Shown piece by piece: positions 14,922 through 19,224 of a DNA stretch of 19,224 nucleotides (position 1 is the stretch's first letter; each line of letters begins with the position of its first letter). This DNA is from an uncultured Synergistales bacterium (lineage in GTDB: Bacteria > Synergistota > Synergistia > Synergistales > Aminobacteriaceae), in contig CAJORD010000100.1 in the NCBI GenBank assembly GCA_905236605.1, forward strand, positions 1-19,224, written 5' to 3'. The notes below the pieces were generated by a model. The model worked only from the letters and a program-made list of their open reading frames with translations. It was not told the DNA's origin and ran no database searches. Both the position numbers and the translations under genes were made by a program.

Positions 14922-16325
14922 ATGGAACAACAACAAGAAGAATCAAAAAATCAAATTCAAACTGAACGAAAATTAACAGCATTTGGCGCTTGGTCGTTGG
15001 CCTTTGGCGGTATCATAGGCTTCGGGGCGTTCGTAATGCCCGCTACGACTTTTTTGAAAAGAGCAGGGCTTTTAGGTTCTTTGATAGGGATCGAGATTGG
15101 CGCGCTGATAATGCTGATTATCTCGTATGGATACGGCTACATGGCGAAAAAAGTTCCGATTTCGGGAGGCCAGTTTATATATGCTGAACGTGCATTTGGA
15201 AAGACACATGGATTTATTTGCGCGTGGTTTCTTGGACTTTGTTATATCAGCATAATCCCTATGGACGCTACAGCGCTATGCCTTGTTCTTAGGGCATTGT
15301 ACGGGAATATATTTCAATTTGGCTTTCACTATACAATAGCCGGATATGACGTTTACTTAGGAGAGCTTCTGGTTGCCATAGCGGTGTTAATAATTTTCGC
15401 GTTCATTGCGTCCAGAGGGGTGCATATCGCAGCGGTTGTTCAAACTATAATGGTGATTGTAATGCTTGGCGGCGTCCTGATGGTATTAGGGGGAGCGTTT
15501 TTAAGTCCTGACGCAAAAATTTCAAATTTCCACCCGTTGTTTTATCCTGATAGCCGCGGGCCGTTCTTTCAAATTATTTCTATCGTGGTTATAGCGCCGT
15601 GGCTCTTTGTCGGTTTCGATATAATTCCGCAAGTTGCAGAAGAAGCAAAATTTTCGCACAACCGCGTAAAGACAATCATGGACACCAGCATAGTAGCAGG
15701 CTGTTTCGTTTATATCGCGATGAGTTTCATAGTTGCGTCTGTAGTGCCGGAAATTTTCCCAGATTGGGTCACGTATATCGATTCAATAAATTTTTTAAGT
15801 TCTTCCGGCGGGTATAATTCCATAACCACTCTTTATTCAGCTTATAGAATCCTTGGCGCTGTCGGCTTATCTCTAATGGGACTGGCTGCTGTATGTGCCG
15901 TGTTGACTGGAGTTTTATGTTTTTATATCGCGTCGAGCAGATTATTACATTCTATGGCAAGAGAAGAATTAATTTCGCCATGGTTCGGAGTTTTGAACAA
16001 AAATGGCGTGCCACGTAACGCAGTTTTATTTTGCATGGTTGTTTCGATTTCGATAGTACTGCTTGGGCGACACGTGATTAGCTGGACTGTTGACATGGCT
16101 TCGATAGGCGGAGCGATTGGTTATGGCTACACTTCGTTAGCGGCATATAAGTTTTCACGTCTGGAAAACAGAAAGGACGTCGCGATATTCGGCATGTTAG
16201 GCTTTGTACTTTCTGTAATATTTGCGGTACTGCTGCTTGTGCCGATACCCGGGCTCGACAGTTCTCTATCTTTGCCATCTTACTTCATGCTTATCGCGTG
16301 GATCGTGATAGGACTTTGGGATTAA
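14922..16325 (+). CDS. APC-superfamily amino acid permease
   Basis: A 467-residue polytopic membrane protein with about 12 hydrophobic segments. After a 20-residue polar, Gln/Glu-rich N-terminus it has GAWSLAFGGIIGFGAFVMP, the APC helix 1 motif with the glycine-rich break that binds the amino acid backbone. KVPISGGQFIYAERAFG follows helix 2, and VVIAPWLFVGFDIIPQVAEE matches helix 6 of the family. It would import an amino acid or exchange it for an amine by proton or product coupling. Substrate cannot be told. It lies 6 bases after the nitroreductase stop with no clear Shine-Dalgarno, so translation may depend on the upstream gene. The frame stops right after the last hydrophobic segment, 5 bases from the end of convergent yvcK. 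Confidence 0.88.
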   Translation: MEQQQEESKNQIQTERKLTAFGAWSLAFGGIIGFGAFVMPATTFLKRAGLLGSLIGIEIGALIMLIISYGYGYMAKKVPISGGQFIYAERAFGKTHGFICAWFLGLCYISIIPMDATALCLVLRALYGNIFQFGFHYTIAGYDVYLGELLVAIAVLIIFAFIASRGVHIAAVVQTIMVIVMLGGVLMVLGGAFLSPDAKISNFHPLFYPDSRGPFFQIISIVVIAPWLFVGFDIIPQVAEEAKFSHNRVKTIMDTSIVAGCFVYIAMSFIVASVVPEIFPDWVTYIDSINFLSSSGGYNSITTLYSAYRILGAVGLSLMGLAAVCAVLTGVLCFYIASSRLLHSMAREELISPWFGVLNKNGVPRNAVLFCMVVSISIVLLGRHVISWTVDMASIGGAIGYGYTSLAAYKFSRLENRKDVAIFGMLGFVLSVIFAVLLLVPIPGLDSSLSLPSYFMLIAWIVIGLWD

Positions 16326-16330
16326 AAATT

Positions 16331-17419
16331 TCATTCGTCGAGTCTTCGCACTAATCTGAAAATCACGGAGGCCAATTTTTGAGGGTCATGCCTCATTACG
16401 CGGCCTTCTTTTTCATTTTCAAATACCGACATTATAGGCGCTTCTACGCATATGCAGCCCATGTTTTTAATCGCCTCGCGCTGATGATAATTTAGAAATA
16501 ACGGCGACGCACCTTTATTTTTATATGCTTCGATGATGTCTTCTGGAATCGGCGCGCTGTTCGCAATCACAAAATCAGGAACGCAACCAAGAGCCACGCT
16601 CACCCATTCGAGGTGCTGCAAAATATTCATGCCTTGAGTTTCGTCAGGCTGTGTCATCAAGTTGCAAATATAAATTTTAGGGACTGGAGAATCTTTTAAC
16701 TTGTCCGCGAAATCCGGCAGCAATAAATTCGGAATCACGCTCGTGAATAAACTCCCCGGGCCAAGAAGTATAACGTCAGCTTCATCGACGGCGTTAAGAA
16801 CATCAGGCAGCGGGCGCGCGTTCATAGGTTCGAGCCAAATCTCATCAAGTTCATGACCGTGTTCAGAAATATCTAACTCGCCTTTGACTTCGAGGCCGTC
16901 TTTAGTTTTTCCCATGAGCGTTATAGATTCTGTCGTAACTGGCAAAACTCGCCCACGAATTGAGAGCAAGTGATTCATCTTTTCAACGGCCGTACTAAAA
17001 TCGCCGCTCATCTCCGTAACCGCGAGTAACAATAAATTTCCAAGACTATGCCCGGATAATTCCCCACGGTCGAATCTGAAATCAAGAATTTTTTTTAGCT
17101 CGTTGTCGTTCTCTGCGAGAGCCGCTATACAGTTCCGAACGTCCCCGGGCGGCAACATTCCCCACTCGTTTCGGATTCGTCCGGAGCTTCCGCCCTCGTC
17201 AGTTACAGCTACGACAGCCGTAATATTTCGAGTGAAGGCTTTAATTCCGCGCAAGAGTGTTGAAAGTCCCGTGCCGCCTCCTACAGCTACAATATAAGGC
17301 CCGTTCGATAAACGCCCGGATATTGCACGCTCAATCACAGGCCGGCCAGACTTAAATTTAATTCGTCCGAACAAAAATAAAATTATTAAAGTCGTTAATA
17401 CTCCTAATGCAAAACTCAT
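16331..17419 (-). CDS. yvcK: YvcK/CofD-like gluconeogenesis factor
   Basis: A 362-residue YvcK-type protein. Homologues bind UDP-sugars and tune carbon flow into cell wall precursors; they are needed for growth on gluconeogenic carbon. The glycine-rich nucleotide loop GGGTGLSTLL is at 47-56, followed by TDEGGSSGR and LPPGDVRNC. SGHSLGNLLL and GPGSLFTSVIPNLL lie further along. Unlike many homologues it starts with a hydrophobic membrane segment (residues 2-19), which suggests anchoring to the inner membrane. The ATG overlaps the rapZ stop by 4 bases, so the pair is co-translated. The next gene is convergent, so whiA, which follows this pair in many Gram-positives, is absent here. Confidence 0.94.
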   Translation of the reverse strand: MSFALGVLTTLIILFLFGRIKFKSGRPVIERAISGRLSNGPYIVAVGGGTGLSTLLRGIKAFTRNITAVVAVTDEGGSSGRIRNEWGMLPPGDVRNCIAALAENDNELKKILDFRFDRGELSGHSLGNLLLLAVTEMSGDFSTAVEKMNHLLSIRGRVLPVTTESITLMGKTKDGLEVKGELDISEHGHELDEIWLEPMNARPLPDVLNAVDEADVILLGPGSLFTSVIPNLLLPDFADKLKDSPVPKIYICNLMTQPDETQGMNILQHLEWVSVALGCVPDFVIANSAPIPEDIIEAYKNKGASPLFLNYHQREAIKNMGCICVEAPIMSVFENEKEGRVMRHDPQKLASVIFRLVRRLDE

Positions 17420-18279
17420 TGATGACCGTGCCCCTTATCTCTGTGCATCACGCAGACGCCGCTATAAACTTTTGAATAAATCTCCCCGAGCCATTCGGCC
17501 ATAGCAACCGAACGATGCCGCCCGCCCGTGCAGCCTACAGATATATGAAGCTGTCCTCGAACGTTATTCAAGAACTGCGGAATGAAAAAATCAAGAAAAT
17601 TTTTCGTGAGCTCGATACACTTATGCGTCTCTGGAAATTTTAATAAGAAATCTTTCACGGGCTCGTCTTGCCCGGTGAGGTCTTTCAGTTCGTCAACATA
17701 ATAAGGATTCGGCAATCCGCGAACGTCCATAACGAAGCTGCTGTCTTGCGGAACGCCGTACTTGTATCCGAACGAGCTTATTAAAATTGAAATTCCGCCA
17801 TCGTTCTCAAAAAATTCTTTCAAAAGTCGCTCACGATGTTGATGAAGGTCCATTAAAGAAGTATCAATGATAATGTCCGCGCGGTCAAGCACCGGGGCGA
17901 GAAGCTCACGCTCTGTTAAAATTCCTTCGCGCGTCGAGCGTCCATGACTTAGAGGGTGAACGCGTCGAGTACGTTCGTAGCGTCGCAATAATTCTTCGTC
18001 CGAGGCCGTCAAAAAAATTACTTTGACAACGCCGCCCCACGCTTCAGAAATTTCATCAATGACTTTCACAAAATTTTTGCTCACGTTGCGAATGTCAACC
18101 GTAGCGACGACCCCACGACTTTTTGAGGCTTCCGGCCGTTCTGATATAAGTGTGAAGAGTTGAGGAAGAAGAGCAGGAGGAAGATTATCTATTGTGATAA
18201 AGCCGAAATCTTCAAGAACTTTCAATGTCATTGTCTTTCCGGCTCCGCTCATTCCCGTTACGATGATAAACTGCTTCAT
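17416..18279 (-). CDS. rapZ: RapZ-family P-loop nucleotide-binding protein
   Basis: A 287-residue RapZ (YvcJ/YhbJ) protein. In Escherichia coli RapZ is an RNase E adapter that controls glucosamine-6-phosphate synthase mRNA; in Firmicutes it binds and hydrolyses nucleotides. Walker A GMSGAGKT is at residues 9-16 and the C-terminal domain carries VGCTGGRHRSVAMAEWL. Length is typical. The start is ATG 18279, because AAGGAGG lies 8 bases before it (18288-18294). The ATG at 18297 is inside or upstream of that ribosome site and would add six residues without support. It forms an operon with yvcK by a 4-base overlap, a pairing conserved in many bacteria and linked to cell wall sugar metabolism. Confidence 0.95.
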   Translation of the reverse strand: MKQFIIVTGMSGAGKTMTLKVLEDFGFITIDNLPPALLPQLFTLISERPEASKSRGVVATVDIRNVSKNFVKVIDEISEAWGGVVKVIFLTASDEELLRRYERTRRVHPLSHGRSTREGILTERELLAPVLDRADIIIDTSLMDLHQHRERLLKEFFENDGGISILISSFGYKYGVPQDSSFVMDVRGLPNPYYVDELKDLTGQDEPVKDFLLKFPETHKCIELTKNFLDFFIPQFLNNVRGQLHISVGCTGGRHRSVAMAEWLGEIYSKVYSGVCVMHRDKGHGHQ

Positions 18280-18287
18280 TTTTAAAG

Positions 18288-18294
18288 CCTCCTT
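18288..18294 (-). promoter_or_regulatory. Shine-Dalgarno that fixes the rapZ start at 18279
   Basis: A full AAGGAGG on the minus strand, 8 bases before ATG 18279. It falls within the codons that a start at 18297 would use. Confidence 0.8.
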
Positions 18295-18309
18295 CATAAT
18301 TAAGTCGAT

Positions 18310-18318
18310 ATTGTAGCA
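18310..18318 (-). promoter_or_regulatory. Extended -10 promoter of rapZ-yvcK
   Basis: TGC followed by TACAAT on the minus strand. Transcription would start near 18303, giving a leader of about 24 bases. No convincing -35. Confidence 0.5.
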
Positions 18319-18359
18319 CTTGAAACTTTGCGCGCGATTTTGGCTATTTTGAAAACGTG

Positions 18360-18365
18360 TATAAT
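18360..18365 (+). promoter_or_regulatory. -10 box of the sodium:alanine symporter gene
   Basis: A perfect TATAAT 40 bases before the ATG. The best -35 candidates (TTTTGG at 16-base spacing, TTGGCT at 14) are weak. Confidence 0.5.
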
Positions 18366-18405
18366 ATAGCGAAAATTTTTAATTTTTAAGGAGAGTGTAT
18401 TTTTC

Positions 18406-19224
18406 ATGCAAGGCATAATGGACACGATTATGCATTACAACGGGATCGTCAACAGCTTTGTCTGGGGTGCGCCCGTTTTAATCTTGCTTGTAGGTACGGG
18501 AGTTTATTTAACGCTCCTGCTTGGTCTTCCGCAGTTCAGATATTTCTTCGCTTCATTGTCAGAAGTCTTCAGCTTCAGAAAGAAATCCGGCGAAGACAAA
18601 TCCATTTCTTCATTCGCAGCAATGGCTACGGCAATGGCAGCCACAGTCGGAACAGGAAACGTTGCGGGTGTCGCTACGGCTCTTCATCTTGGAGGCCCCG
18701 GCGCGATGGTCTGGATGTTAATCTCGGCAGTCTTTGGAATGTGCACGAAATTTGCCGAAGTTACATTAGCCGTTCACTATCGACAGAAAGACGCTCACGG
18801 CGATTGGCGCGGGGGCACGATGTATATCCTTGAGAACGGAGCAAGCGACGCTCTTGGCCAGGGCCTTGGAAAATTCATCGGTAAACTTCTCGCGATTTTG
18901 TTTGCTCTGTTCGCGTTCTTAGCTTCATTCGGAATCGGCGCAGCTACACAGGCGAACTCGGCGGCCGAAGCTATGTCGATGGGCTGGGGAGTCAATCACC
19001 TCTATAGCGGAATCGTTATGGCTGTCCTTGTCGCACTTGTCATCATTGGCGGACTCAAGAGCCTTTCGACAGTTACGACTTACGTAGTCCCGTTCATGGC
19101 GATCTTCTACGTCTTTGGGGCAATTTACGTCTTAATCGTGAACTCTTCAGCAATCCCCGAAGCAATTTCTAACGCACTTCACTTAGCATTCAGCAACCCG
19201 ACAGAGACTCTTCCCGGAGCATTA
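18406..19224 (+). CDS. AGCS-family sodium:alanine/glycine symporter, N-terminal 273 residues
   Basis: Partial gene running off the right edge. From ATG 18406 the frame stays open for 273 codons; full members are about 450-490 residues. It belongs to the alanine or glycine:cation symporter family and would import alanine or glycine with sodium. Visible motifs: SFVWGAPVLILLVGTGVYLT at the N-terminus, the signature AATVGTGNVAGVATAL followed by GGPGAMVWM, then FAEVTLAVHYR and GGTMYILENG. Several hydrophobic segments follow. AAGGAGA (18388-18394) lies 11 bases before the ATG. It is divergent from rapZ. The plus-strand frame at 18521-18721 and minus frame at 18795-18995 are shadows. Family is firm; amino acid choice is not resolved. 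Confidence 0.94.
   Translation, partial: MQGIMDTIMHYNGIVNSFVWGAPVLILLVGTGVYLTLLLGLPQFRYFFASLSEVFSFRKKSGEDKSISSFAAMATAMAATVGTGNVAGVATALHLGGPGAMVWMLISAVFGMCTKFAEVTLAVHYRQKDAHGDWRGGTMYILENGASDALGQGLGKFIGKLLAILFALFAFLASFGIGAATQANSAAEAMSMGWGVNHLYSGIVMAVLVALVIIGGLKSLSTVTTYVVPFMAIFYVFGAIYVLIVNSSAIPEAISNALHLAFSNPTETLPGAL

Overview
The window is ordinary bacterial chromosome: densely packed genes, roughly mid-40s percent GC by eye, very AT-rich spacers, and no insertion sequence, phage gene or CRISPR array. The genes suggest a motile, fermentative anaerobe: NAD-dependent DNA ligase, flagellar chaperones and FlhB, a rapZ-yvcK pair, a sodium:alanine symporter, an amino acid permease and an M20 amidohydrolase. 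A diderm lineage such as Synergistota or Negativicutes fits best, but this is a judgement from protein flavour and is not proven by any single gene.

Layout from left to right. (1) Bases 1-1377, minus strand: the N-terminal half-gene of an aldose 1-epimerase cut by the window edge, and a family 2 glycosyltransferase. (2) Bases 1450-5051, plus: lysS, a strong hairpin terminator, then ligA. (3) Bases 5054-7258, plus: a near-consensus sigma-28 flagellar promoter followed by an overlapping three-gene operon (fliS, a FlgN/FliT-like chaperone, an exported M48 metallopeptidase). (4) Bases 7272-9628, minus: tRNA-Arg(CCU), flhB, and a CapA-like exported protein sitting directly upstream of flhB. (5) Bases 9711-11928, plus: two short CHR-family transporter halves and an M20 amidohydrolase in one operon. 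(6) Bases 11973-14138, minus: garD (galactarate dehydratase) with its own promoter and terminator, and an orphan citX. (7) Bases 14283-16325, plus: an exported nitroreductase-family protein and an APC-type amino acid permease. (8) Bases 16331-18279, minus: rapZ and yvcK, overlapping by 4 bases. (9) Bases 18406 to the edge, plus: a truncated AGCS sodium:alanine symporter.

Two genes open at the window edges (galM and the AGCS symporter) were read directly from the sequence. Several starts are set by Shine-Dalgarno position. capA and rapZ begin at an internal ATG downstream of the longest frame. The glycosyltransferase, FlgN-like, first CHR and garD genes appear to start with TTG. Two of the divergent gene pairs (1378-1449 and 9629-9710) share a near-palindromic extended -10 element that could fire in both directions. 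I did not find a clearly new multi-gene system. The most interesting leads are the sigma-28-driven operon that adds an exported metallopeptidase to flagellar chaperones, the symmetric promoters, the capA-flhB pairing, and the exported nitroreductase.
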